From Chloroflexota bacterium (GTDB taxonomy: Bacteria > Chloroflexota > Ktedonobacteria > Ktedonobacterales > JACDGC01): a stretch of 19,518 bases of DNA. Position numbers and translations under genes: made by a program. The DNA lies in assembly GCA_021812265.1 (NCBI GenBank), contig JAKAOI010000003.1:1-19518 (forward strand). The letters are read 5' to 3'. Of the stretch, positions 7,749-15,541 are shown one piece after another. The notes under the pieces are model-generated. The model did not search any database. It saw only the letters and a list, made by a program, of their open reading frames with translations, and was not told the origin of the DNA. The stretch's first letter is position 1, and each line of letters begins with the position of its first letter.

Positions 7749-8975
7749 ATGAATATATTCAATGACGTAAAATCACTTTGGCGTATTCTCCTTTCAATAG
7801 CTGTTATATTGATGGGATTATTTTTAGCTAATATTCTTTGGCAGCTATTGCTCCATTTTAGTTATGTGCTGCTGCTGGTTTTGTCAGCATGGATTATTTC
7901 ATATATTTTGGGGCCAATTGCCGGGTGGCTGCAGAAACTAAAGATTCCGAAGAACATTTCTGTTGCTATTGTATATCTTCTGGCGGCTGTTTTTCTGGCG
8001 GGTATGGTTTTATTAATTGCTCCGATCATCAGTGATGAGGTAAAACAATTGGCTTTGCGTGTCGCCAATTTTGCCAGTCAAAATAATCTGCAAACTTTTA
8101 ATAACAATATCATGAGCCAATTACAAAAATTCGGTATTTCCCACGCCGACGCGGAAAAAACCGTTTCGCAGGTTACACAAAATATACAAAATTACCTGCA
8201 AAATATTGTTAATTCGTTAGCGTTTAACATCACTTCTTTTGTTTCCTCCATTATGTCGGTTTTATTGAATATCCTTATTACACTCATCCTTTCTTTTTAT
8301 ATCATGATTAACGGCCAGGATCTGTTTCATTCGGTTCTTTCATATGTTCCACAAAATTGGCATGAAACCGTTAATTTATTAGAAAATCATTTTGAGCGGA
8401 TATTTGGCGGGTTTGTGCGCGCGCAGCTTATTATTGGGCTGATGTATGCGTTTGCTACTTGGCTGGCGCTGGCAATGTTGGGATCTCCCAGCGGCCTGCT
8501 GTTTAGTGTTCTTGCGGGTGTATTGATGGTGATACCGTTTATTGGCCCGTTTATAGCTGTTGTGCCGCCAATAATCATTGTTTTTATAGATGCGCCTTCG
8601 TCGGTGTTGATTATTCGCTTGGTGATACTGATTGTATTTTTAGTTATAGCGCAACAGGTTATTTTGCAGATATTTGCGCCGCGTATTATGGGACAAAGTA
8701 TTGGACTGCATCCCTTCTGGGTGTTTATAGCGCTGCTTGTTGGCGCTCGTGAAGCGGGAATATGGGGCGCATTTTTTGCAGCGCCGGTTGCAGCCTTGGT
8801 GGTTTATTTTATTAAAGATTTTTATGCAGTGTATAAACAGCATAACACATCGGCGGGAAATGCTTTGCAGTCTCCCGCAAAGAGCTTCCCGGAGCCGGAG
8901 GTTTCTATACAACAAGACGCTTCGGCAAACAACCACACGGATACTGAAAATCCGCAAACGTTGCTGAATTCTTAG
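7749..8975 (+). CDS. AI-2E family transporter (TqsA/PerM-like permease)
   Basis: Polytopic inner-membrane protein of 408 residues. Family members are variously linked to export of autoinducer-2, ions or other small molecules; the substrate here cannot be inferred. About eight hydrophobic segments are visible: two near residues 10-58, one near 70-92, one near 160-190 after a long soluble loop (about 95-160, rich in Gln/Asn), and a dense C-terminal block (about 220-350). The block contains GLMYAFATWLALAMLG, VLMVIPFIGPFIAVVPP and the family-typical PRIMGQSIGLHPFWVFIALLVG. The C-terminal 45 residues are polar and variable. The ATG at 7749 has AGGGG eight bases upstream. It converges on the D-2-hydroxyacid dehydrogenase. 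Confidence 0.92.
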   Translation: MNIFNDVKSLWRILLSIAVILMGLFLANILWQLLLHFSYVLLLVLSAWIISYILGPIAGWLQKLKIPKNISVAIVYLLAAVFLAGMVLLIAPIISDEVKQLALRVANFASQNNLQTFNNNIMSQLQKFGISHADAEKTVSQVTQNIQNYLQNIVNSLAFNITSFVSSIMSVLLNILITLILSFYIMINGQDLFHSVLSYVPQNWHETVNLLENHFERIFGGFVRAQLIIGLMYAFATWLALAMLGSPSGLLFSVLAGVLMVIPFIGPFIAVVPPIIIVFIDAPSSVLIIRLVILIVFLVIAQQVILQIFAPRIMGQSIGLHPFWVFIALLVGAREAGIWGAFFAAPVAALVVYFIKDFYAVYKQHNTSAGNALQSPAKSFPEPEVSIQQDASANNHTDTENPQTLLNS

Positions 8976-9008
8976 TTGAAAACAGCTTGCTTGCAGATAT
9001 AAGATTTT

Positions 9009-9065
9009 TCGGCGGCGTCTTGTTGCCGCCGATGAGAATATTGCGCAGCGTTTGGCTTGCTGCGC
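9009..9065. terminator. Two tandem hairpins between convergent genes
   Basis: TCGGCGGC (9009-9016) pairs with GCCGCCGA (9025-9032), and GCGCAGC (9043-9049) pairs with GCTGCGC (9059-9065). Both stems are perfect and GC-rich, and they sit in the 98-bp gap between the permease and the dehydrogenase. Neither has a long T tract, so they are probably bidirectional transcription barriers or mRNA 3'-end stabilisers rather than textbook intrinsic terminators. Confidence 0.55.
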
Positions 9066-9073
9066 CGTATGTG

Positions 9074-10057
9074 TTAATATCGATACTCGCGTGAAACGAT
9101 ATTTAGTAAAGGCTGCCCTTCGCGATAGCGTTGGATATTTTTCAGAATCAAATCTATATGATTTTGCAGAATTTTTGGTGACATCCACGATATATGCGGG
9201 GTAATCAGCGCATTTGGCAGCCGCCATAGCGCGCTTGATTCCGGAAGCGGCTCGGTTTCGGCAACATCCAGCGCTGCGCCGCCGATGCTGGTTGCTTCCA
9301 GCGCTTCAATTAATGCGTTTTCATCAACCAGCGCGCCGCGCGCAATATTAATAAGCCATGCGCTCGATTTCATATGGGACAGCGTTTGTTTATTTATAAT
9401 CTTATATGTTTCCGGAGTCAGCGGAGCGCTGATGACAACATAATCCGCTTCTGCCAGCGCATTCTGCCAGTTTTCTTGCATTGACCATATCTGATCTACT
9501 CCGGCAATTGTGTTTTGCGAAGCCGGAGTACGCCGCACACCTTGCACATGCATGCCGGCTGCCGCAGCCAGTTTTGCCAGATCTGACCCGATACTGCCTA
9601 AACCGATAATAAACAAGTTTGCGCCGCAGACATCTTTGGAAATTTTTTCGGTGCGCTGCTCCCATGTGTGACGGTCTTGCATTCGCACAAATAAGGGCAG
9701 TTGTTTGGCGATGGAGTATATCTGCGCCATGCAATATTCTGCAATCGGCAGAGACATGGTTCCCGAGCTGTTTGTTATTATTGCGTTTTCTGGCACGTAT
9801 TTGATGATTAAGTCCCAAAAACTATCTACGCCGGCGCTGGCTGTATGAAACCACTTCACAGAATGTGTTTGGCTTAACGCGCGTTCCAGCGCCGCATTGG
9901 GAATATGCGCGCGAATAAAAACATCTGCCTCCGCAAGGTTATGCTGCGAATTTCCATCATTATCATAGGAAAGCAGTTCTATATCACTGCCTGCGGCATG
10001 GATAACATCATTAAAGTTGTGGCCTAAACCTGCCGAACTGTTCACTGCAATTTTCAT
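9074..10057 (-). CDS. D-2-hydroxyacid dehydrogenase, NAD(P)-dependent
   Basis: Oxidoreductase that interconverts 2-keto acids and D-2-hydroxy acids in the cytosol. It has 327 residues from the ATG at 10057, which has AAGGGAGA seven bases upstream; the frame is open 26 codons further up to 10135, but that region contains operator-like DNA. The Rossmann motif is GLGSIG (152-157). The catalytic triad of the family is visible: R240 in NIARGALVDENAL, E269 in DVAETEPLP and H288 in ITPHISW. The N-terminal half is typical of the GyaR/GhrA-like group; substrate specificity is not resolved. A perfect 20-bp palindrome lies 54 bp upstream, so regulation by a dimeric repressor or activator is likely. Confidence 0.93.
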   Translation of the reverse strand: MKIAVNSSAGLGHNFNDVIHAAGSDIELLSYDNDGNSQHNLAEADVFIRAHIPNAALERALSQTHSVKWFHTASAGVDSFWDLIIKYVPENAIITNSSGTMSLPIAEYCMAQIYSIAKQLPLFVRMQDRHTWEQRTEKISKDVCGANLFIIGLGSIGSDLAKLAAAAGMHVQGVRRTPASQNTIAGVDQIWSMQENWQNALAEADYVVISAPLTPETYKIINKQTLSHMKSSAWLINIARGALVDENALIEALEATSIGGAALDVAETEPLPESSALWRLPNALITPHISWMSPKILQNHIDLILKNIQRYREGQPLLNIVSREYRY

Positions 10058-10110
10058 AAAAATCTCCCTTTTTGTCATACCTGATAACTTGACATAGACA
10101 ATGATAACGT

Positions 10111-10130
10111 GTATGATATTAATATCATAC
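10111..10130. promoter_or_regulatory. Perfect 20-bp palindrome, probable operator
   Basis: GTATGATATTAATATCATAC is a perfect dyad with no central spacer. It lies 54 bp upstream of the dehydrogenase start on minus and 33 bp upstream of the small ORF on plus, so one bound dimer could control both directions. A partial copy, GTATGAC, lies nearer the dehydrogenase start (10073-10079, minus strand). The cognate regulator is not identified. Confidence 0.6.
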
Positions 10131-10162
10131 CTCAAATTTTACTTTTGAAAGGAGACACGTCG

Positions 10163-10219
10163 ATGGCTGTATGTATTTGGTCCGCGCCGGTCCGTGCGCT
10201 CCCGGAAAGTTACATGTAG
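10163..10219 (+). CDS. Possible 18-residue peptide (leader or small protein)
   Basis: The ATG at 10163 is preceded by AAAGGAG (10148-10154) with 8 bases of spacing, one of the best Shine-Dalgarno sequences in the window. The encoded peptide is MAVCIWSAPVRALPESYM, ending in TAG. A terminator-like hairpin starts five bases later. No similar protein is recognised. Options are a leader peptide of an attenuator, a free small protein, or the 5' remnant of a lost gene. The strong start and adjacent terminator favour a translated short transcript, but evidence is sequence context only. Confidence 0.35.
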   Translation: MAVCIWSAPVRALPESYM

Positions 10220-10224
10220 TTTTT

Positions 10225-10258
10225 AACACGAGCTTTTAACCACACTGCTTGTGTTTTC
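10225..10258 (+). terminator. Intrinsic-terminator-like hairpin after the small ORF
   Basis: AACACGAGC (10225-10233) pairs with GCTTGTGTT (10247-10255) through nine base pairs including one G-U wobble, and TTTTC follows. Together with the small ORF it would define a transcript of roughly 100-130 nt. Confidence 0.5.
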
Positions 10259-10648
10259 ATCAGCATAGTTACTTCTTCATTTTCTTCAGCGCCACTGGTT
10301 TGCGGCCTTCAGATTTATAAATATGGTATATTCACATGTTGTGAAATCCGTTGAGTTTTTTATGCTTAAAGATTTCTGCGTGAATAGCAAAATCATGAAG
10401 GATATAGGCTTTGATATAGTTGAATCCTCTGATTTTTGATTTCCAAAGCAGCCATAGAACCTTTACCCGCGCAAACGGTGTCTTACACATACGCCATAGC
10501 AAAAAACAGCTGTCGCGCACTCCATATATCGCGCGTCGCTATTTGTCATGGCTGCGCAGTGAGATATATTTGCGCAATGTAAACAGCGCATTCATTCTAA
10601 AAAAATAGAGCAGCGCATTAAAGCGCGTTAAGGAAAAAGACACAAACC

Positions 10649-11659
10649 ATGACAAAACATGATCATAGACAATTTGCGGACGATGATACTGATTTCGACA
10701 ATTATTTGCCGGCGCGGCGCAAAATAGCAGCAAAAAAACAACGCAAAAACACCGAACAAGATGTGTATGAAGATTTTATTGCTATGTCATACCATCCAGC
10801 GGTTTATGAGAAGCAATGGCTGGAACAATCACTTTTGGAATTTTACCAGCAGCGATATATAAGCGATGTAACCGCATTGGTAAAAGGCGGAAAAGAAGCG
10901 AATGTATACCGTTGCGCGCCAAACCCTGAAGTGTTTATCGGCTGGGTTGCCGCAAAAGTATATCGCCCGAAGATGTTCCGGACGCTGCGCAACGACGCGA
11001 TATATCGCAAAGGCCGCGCGGTGTTAAATATAGACGCGCAAAGCATTAAAGAAAATGAAGAGCGCATGGCGCGGGCGTTGCAGAAAAGAACAGATTTTGG
11101 CAGGCAAATTGAGCAGACATCGTGGCTGATGTATGAGTATACTACGCTGCAAATGCTTCACACAATCGGCGCTGCTGTTCCGCGCCCCATTGCGGTTGGT
11201 GTTAACGCTATTCTTATGGAGTACATTGGAGATGAACACCGCGGCGCGCCGAGTTTACATGAAACCGACATCCCCGAAGCAGAGGCTCCGGAATTATTTG
11301 CCGAAATTATACGGAATATTGAGCTGTTGCTGCAAAATAATTTTGTTCATGGCGATCTTTCCGCTTATAATATTCTCTACCAACCGGCGGATACTAGCTG
11401 CGGACGCGAAAAAGGCGCAATAACCATCATAGATTTTCCGCAGGTAGTAAATATTGTCGGTAACCCAAACGCAAAAAAACTTTTTCAGCGAGATGTGCTT
11501 CGTGTTTGTGAATATTTTTCTGCTTATGGCTTAGGCTCCGCCCCGGAATTGCTTGCGGAAGAATTATGGCAAAAATACTATTTTACCGAAGAAATTCCGC
11601 TGGTAGAGGAGTTTTCTGGTCTCGATATCGAAGAACTTGAATTAACCGATGAGCAATAA
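10649..11659 (+). CDS. RIO1-family atypical serine protein kinase
   Basis: Atypical Ser/Thr kinase or ATPase of the RIO family. In archaea and eukaryotes these act in small-subunit ribosome maturation; the bacterial role is poorly known. It has 336 residues. Visible motifs are the P-loop-like VKGGKEANVY (78-87), the ATP-binding K103 in AAKVYRP, the hinge LMEYIG (189-194), the catalytic loop HGDLSAYN with D236 and N241, and the metal-binding IIDFPQ with D262. NPNAKKLFQRDV after it is typical of RIO1. The N-terminal 70 residues are charged and probably flexible; the C-terminus is acidic. The ATG at 10649 has AAGGA about 15 bases upstream, a longer spacing than usual. A terminator-like hairpin follows the gene. 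Confidence 0.93.
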   Translation: MTKHDHRQFADDDTDFDNYLPARRKIAAKKQRKNTEQDVYEDFIAMSYHPAVYEKQWLEQSLLEFYQQRYISDVTALVKGGKEANVYRCAPNPEVFIGWVAAKVYRPKMFRTLRNDAIYRKGRAVLNIDAQSIKENEERMARALQKRTDFGRQIEQTSWLMYEYTTLQMLHTIGAAVPRPIAVGVNAILMEYIGDEHRGAPSLHETDIPEAEAPELFAEIIRNIELLLQNNFVHGDLSAYNILYQPADTSCGREKGAITIIDFPQVVNIVGNPNAKKLFQRDVLRVCEYFSAYGLGSAPELLAEELWQKYYFTEEIPLVEEFSGLDIEELELTDEQ

Positions 11660-11678
11660 CAGCGAATCTGGTTTTTGT

Positions 11679-11705
11679 CCTGCGCTGCAAAATAAACGGC
11701 GCAGG
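11679..11705 (+). terminator. Terminator-like hairpin after RIO1 gene
   Basis: CCTGCGC (11679-11685) pairs perfectly with GCGCAGG (11699-11705) around a 13-base, A-rich loop. GCATCTTATTTTATG follows, a loose T-rich tail. It lies 20 bp past the stop codon. Confidence 0.55.
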
Positions 11706-11861
11706 GCATCTTATTTTATGACGTTTTGCTGTCGCGCGCTGGGAAAATAGAGACAGTGATTTGAGGATATGCCGCCTGTTTTGTTATGATGACAAAGAGT
11801 CATACTATGAAACGGCGCAGAGCCAAAAATTTATATCCGGTTTCTAGATGAGAGGACCTGA

Positions 11862-12698
11862 ATGATGCAGGAAAATATACCTTTGCGTATAAGTTGTTCT
11901 ACCGGCACGCTTTATCATCTGCCATTAAAGCTGGCGTTTTCAATTATAAAACAAGCTGGGTTTGATGGCGTGGAAATAGACGCCTCTCCCGAATTGCTTA
12001 TTCGCGGCGCCGCATACGCCAAAAAACTTGCGCGCGATTTCAGCTTGCCAATTTATACCTTTCATCCGCCGCTCTATCCATTTCCCGGCTGGCCAAGGGA
12101 GCAAACCGAAAGAATCCTTGCAGTGGCGCGTATGGCGCGAGATTTAGATTGTGAATCATTTGTTATTCATGCGCCGAAATCATATTCATTGGCAACGCCG
12201 CGCGCCAAAAAATATCTGAATGGGGTAAAACTGGGCGCAGCGTTTGCCGAACACTATCAATTGAAATTTGGATTAGAAACGACCCAAAAACCGGTGAAAA
12301 AACCGCCGCGGTTGTTTGATTCTCTGGATTATTTTATTGATTTTACCGATAAAAATAATTTATGTGTGGTATATGACACCGGCCATTCCGGCGCAAGCGG
12401 CGAAGATTTTATTCAATCAATCCAATATATCGGGGGAAGATTGTGCAACGTGCATTTCAACGATGTTTTCATTGAATCGCCGCTGCGTGACGCCAAAACA
12501 CATTTGGCGCCGGGAAAAGGGAATTGCGGCGATTTATCTGCGTTTTTGCGTGAACTGGCCCGCCAACATTACGCCGGGCCTGTAACCTATGAACTATCTC
12601 CTTTTGAGGTGGGGCTTGGTATTCCGCAAATAGCCATACAAAAACTGCGCGCGGCGCGAGCGTTTGTAAACAGCGCCTTTGTTTCAGACAGCAAATAA
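11862..12698 (+). CDS. Sugar phosphate isomerase/epimerase-like TIM barrel
   Basis: Member of the xylose isomerase-like TIM-barrel superfamily (AP endonuclease 2 fold), 278 residues. Putative metal ligands are E139 (FGLETTQ), D172 and H175 (VVYDTGHSG), H198 (NVHFNDV) and E244 (VTYELSPFE), spaced as in epimerases and endonuclease IV-like proteins. HLAPGKGNCGD before the last strand is typical of the sugar epimerase branch. Whether it acts on a sugar, a sugar phosphate or DNA abasic sites cannot be decided, but endonuclease IV proper has more metal-binding His residues than seen here. The start is ATG 11862 or ATG 11865, since AGAGGA at 11851-11856 suits either. The next gene is dprA. Confidence 0.8.
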   Translation: MMQENIPLRISCSTGTLYHLPLKLAFSIIKQAGFDGVEIDASPELLIRGAAYAKKLARDFSLPIYTFHPPLYPFPGWPREQTERILAVARMARDLDCESFVIHAPKSYSLATPRAKKYLNGVKLGAAFAEHYQLKFGLETTQKPVKKPPRLFDSLDYFIDFTDKNNLCVVYDTGHSGASGEDFIQSIQYIGGRLCNVHFNDVFIESPLRDAKTHLAPGKGNCGDLSAFLRELARQHYAGPVTYELSPFEVGLGIPQIAIQKLRAARAFVNSAFVSDSK

Positions 12699-12864
12699 TG
12701 TGTAATTGGCGCCGAATGTGCGGTTATTCCGGTGTATCCATGGATGGAGAGCAGGCGCGTTTAGCTTTAAATGCATTGATTGCGTTTATATGGTCATTGG
12801 TAATACTATACGCGCCATTTTCTTTTTATTCAACGAGTATATTTTATACCCTCGGAGCCATTGT

Positions 12865-14100
12865 GTGATAAATGAACAGCAACTATCTTTTCTGCCGGCA
12901 GAGCCTTCCGAAAATATAACCACAAACCCGTCTGGAAAAGAGCCGGCTAAGAAAAATTACTATCCGGCGCCTGCCGTGTATGCTGTTCCGGATAATCTTC
13001 CTGTTATGAACTTAAATGAAGACCCCGACAGACCATTCTGGGTGGCTTGGAACAAGGTGAGCGGTATTGGCGGCGCGCGTTTTGAAAAATTGCTGCAATG
13101 TTTTGGCTCTGCGGAATCCGCATGGGGCGCTCCGGCAAAAGAACTGCGCGAAGCCGGCTTAGATGAAAAACTTGCGGCAGATGTTGTTGTTCAGCGGCAA
13201 AAAATCTTTCCTGAAGCCGAAATGCAAAAACTTGTCAAAGCCCGCGCCGCAGCAATTACACTGCGTGATAAAGCGTATCCATATTTGCTGCGCAACATAC
13301 CGAATCCACCGTTTGTGCTGTATGCGCGCGGCGAATTAACTGCCGCGGATGATCTTGCTATTGCTATAGTCGGCACCCGTAAAATTACCAGTTATGGACG
13401 TATGGTTACTACACAAATTTCTAAAGATTTGGCTGAAAGAGGCGTAACCATCGTAAGCGGACTAGCGCGCGGCGTAGATATGGCGGCGCACACGGCGGCT
13501 TTGGAAGCCGGCGGCCGCACCATTGCTGTGCTAGGTTGCGGTGTGGATATTGTTTATCCGCCGGAACATGCGCGGCTGGCGGCAAAAATTGTTGAGCGCG
13601 GAGCTATTGTCAGTGAATTTTCTTTGGGAGCGCCTCCCGAAGCCGGAAATTTTCCGGCGCGAAATCGTATCATCAGCGGATTATGCAGCGCTTCCATTAT
13701 TACCGAAGCGCCGGAACGCAGCGGCGCTTTAATTACTGCCGATTTTGCTCGCGAACATGGCCGCGAGGTTATGGCTGTGCCCGGCTCTATTTTCAACGAA
13801 CGCAGCCGCGGCTGTTTAGCGCAAATTCAACACGGCGCGCATTGTGTTACTTCAGCGCAAGATGTGATTCAGCACTTGAATGATTTTTTGCTGCCGGAAC
13901 AAATCGTCATGCGCGAGATTGCTCCGGTAGATGAATTTGAGGCCAGCATACTGCAAATTATCGCTAATCAGGCGCTGCATATTGATGAAATCTGCCGGCT
14001 GTCCAATTCCCCGATTTCGGCAATTTCCGGTTCGCTGATGATGTTGGAAATTAAAGGGATGGCGCGCAATTTAGGCGGTATGGTTTATACAAAAGTTTGA
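12865..14100 (+). CDS. dprA: DNA-processing protein DprA
   Basis: Binds incoming single-stranded DNA and loads RecA during natural transformation; also widespread in bacteria not known to be competent. From the GTG at 12865 (GGAG seven bases upstream) it has 411 residues. The N-terminal 50 residues are low-complexity and unconserved. A helix-hairpin-helix-type segment follows (WNKVSGIGGARFEKLLQCFGS, split here as WNKVSGIGGAR then FEKLLQCFGS). The Rossmann-like core has IAIVGTRKITSYG, IVSGLARGVDMAAH, GCGVDIVYP and FPARNRIISGL. A C-terminal winged-helix domain covers about the last 60 residues (EFEASILQII onward). The frame is open upstream to a TTG at 12706, but that stretch has promoter-like and non-coding character. 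Confidence 0.94.
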   Translation: MINEQQLSFLPAEPSENITTNPSGKEPAKKNYYPAPAVYAVPDNLPVMNLNEDPDRPFWVAWNKVSGIGGARFEKLLQCFGSAESAWGAPAKELREAGLDEKLAADVVVQRQKIFPEAEMQKLVKARAAAITLRDKAYPYLLRNIPNPPFVLYARGELTAADDLAIAIVGTRKITSYGRMVTTQISKDLAERGVTIVSGLARGVDMAAHTAALEAGGRTIAVLGCGVDIVYPPEHARLAAKIVERGAIVSEFSLGAPPEAGNFPARNRIISGLCSASIITEAPERSGALITADFAREHGREVMAVPGSIFNERSRGCLAQIQHGAHCVTSAQDVIQHLNDFLLPEQIVMREIAPVDEFEASILQIIANQALHIDEICRLSNSPISAISGSLMMLEIKGMARNLGGMVYTKV

Positions 14101-14322
14101 TATAATATCCATGAAATAATCTGATACTGTCAGGCCGTTTGCTTTATTAGTTATATATGTGAGGACCCAGTTTCGGCAAAGCGCCGGAATATGGATCTTT
14201 CCTGTATATTGCGCGTGGGCGCAGCTGTTTCTTCGCTATCTCGCTTGTTTTCAATGTGCGCGAGCAAACCCTGACCATAGAAAATTTTTCTTATATTTAT
14301 AATGCAGAAACAAGGTGATTTT

Positions 14323-15495
14323 GTGAACTCCGATCTTATAGACGGCACTTCATTGCCGAATGGTGAGGTCAGCGCGCGACGCGCTTTAACAACTTTTTTG
14401 GCAAAGGCAGATACCTCTCATCATCGGTTTGATTGGCGGACGTTGGTTGAACGCATGCGCCCCGGTGAGAATGATCCTTGGCAGCAAGAGCAAAAAATAA
14501 GGGTAGAGCGCGCAATAAAAGAGCTATATGATTGGACCGGTCGTATGGGTATACCGTACCGTCACCAAGAAGCCAGCGCGTTGTTTGGTGTTTGTTCTTC
14601 GCCCAATGAGGCTCCTTGGTCGGATATTATGCTGCTGGTAAAGTATATTTATTGGGTATATGCGTTTGATTCTTTTACCGATGATCCGCAATATACCAAC
14701 CTAACAGAAACAACATCACAACAGGCGCAAGATCGTATGAGTCGATATTTGGCGCATATGTTTCATCGTGTTTTGCAGATTGTCGAGCCGTATCATCTGC
14801 GGAAACTCAATTTCTCTATCTCTGAAGATGGATTGCGCTCCGAAGAAATTCCCCCGGAGTGCGCTGCATTACGCCACGGATTAGACGATATTTTTGATGA
14901 ATTGCCGGAACATTGGCGCAATGCGCCTGTTTTGCCTAAAAATAATCAGTATCGCAACTGGCTGTTTGCGTTTGAGTTTGCCCGCTGCGCCGGCGCCATA
15001 CGCCATGAGTTTGCTTGGGATTGTGTGATGCATGAAGGGAAAAAGCTGCGCAGCCTTCCCAAATTTCCAAAATATATTCGCAGCGCAAAATTTTCTGTGG
15101 GGGTGCCCCTAACCGCTGCGTTAATCTGTACATTGGAACAAGATCCGCAGCGAGTATGGAAACGCGGGTTTCCCTGTTCCGCTAATGGCGGCAGAGTTGT
15201 TCGACTGGCAAATGACTTGAATTTATTTGAAAAAGATCAGCGATCCAATCATTTTAATTCGATTTTTATCGCCGGCAAAGCCAGCGGCGCAAATAGAAAA
15301 GGCTCGGCAGAAATGACGCAAGAAGAGACGCTGCAGGCGCGACTGGTAACACGTAAACGTCTTGACGACGCTATCAATGATTTTGGTGACACGATGTATT
15401 TGCTGGATGACGGCCCAATGTCTTTTGTATTGCGGTATTCCGTTGCTTTTGCGCTCGCGGTATATGGTGACGGAAGAGATTATACGGCAAAATAA
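14323..15495 (+). CDS. Terpene synthase family protein (class I), divergent
   Basis: Probably a class I terpene cyclase acting on a prenyl diphosphate with Mg2+; 390 residues. The Asp-rich site appears as F-DSFTDD (D116, D120, D121). The second metal site appears as RLANDLNLFEKD (N297, D298, then L301 and D305). Between them, W and Y/R-containing text (YIRSAKFSVGVP) resembles the helix G region of bacterial cyclases. The canonical NDxxSxxKE has Leu in place of Ser/Thr and Asp in place of Glu, so the metal site is altered. I choose the GTG at 14323 because AAGGTG lies five bases upstream; the ATG at 14302 has no ribosome binding site. The gene stands alone: no prenyltransferase adjoins it, and the P450 is 13 kb away. 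It converges on the glycosyltransferase with a 46-bp gap. Confidence 0.7.
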   Translation: MNSDLIDGTSLPNGEVSARRALTTFLAKADTSHHRFDWRTLVERMRPGENDPWQQEQKIRVERAIKELYDWTGRMGIPYRHQEASALFGVCSSPNEAPWSDIMLLVKYIYWVYAFDSFTDDPQYTNLTETTSQQAQDRMSRYLAHMFHRVLQIVEPYHLRKLNFSISEDGLRSEEIPPECAALRHGLDDIFDELPEHWRNAPVLPKNNQYRNWLFAFEFARCAGAIRHEFAWDCVMHEGKKLRSLPKFPKYIRSAKFSVGVPLTAALICTLEQDPQRVWKRGFPCSANGGRVVRLANDLNLFEKDQRSNHFNSIFIAGKASGANRKGSAEMTQEETLQARLVTRKRLDDAINDFGDTMYLLDDGPMSFVLRYSVAFALAVYGDGRDYTAK

Positions 15496-15541
15496 GCGCG
15501 TAACCCGTTGGCCATCTATTATGTATTGGGTGAAGTTGTAG

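Larger units (their letters stand above)
10058..10648. other. 591-bp divergent spacer between dehydrogenase and RIO1 genes
   Basis: Holds the dehydrogenase promoter with its palindrome (10111-10130), a tiny ORF with a strong ribosome binding site (10163-10219) and a terminator-like hairpin (10225-10258). From 10260 to 10648 I see no supported gene. A minus-strand frame runs from 10733 to 10332, interrupted by one TAG at 10539-10541, and may be a remnant. The RIO1 gene start is preceded by AAGGA about 15 bases upstream. Confidence 0.5.

Noticed and set aside
8640..9227. 195-codon open frame on minus across the permease end and dehydrogenase start
   Set aside because: Covers the end of the permease, the hairpin pair and the dehydrogenase 3' end in another frame; Arg/Cys-rich shadow with no motif.
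12706..12864. Upstream extension of dprA to a TTG
   Set aside because: The added 53 residues are Phe/Cys-rich and unlike DprA; a GTG at 12865 has a proper ribosome binding site.
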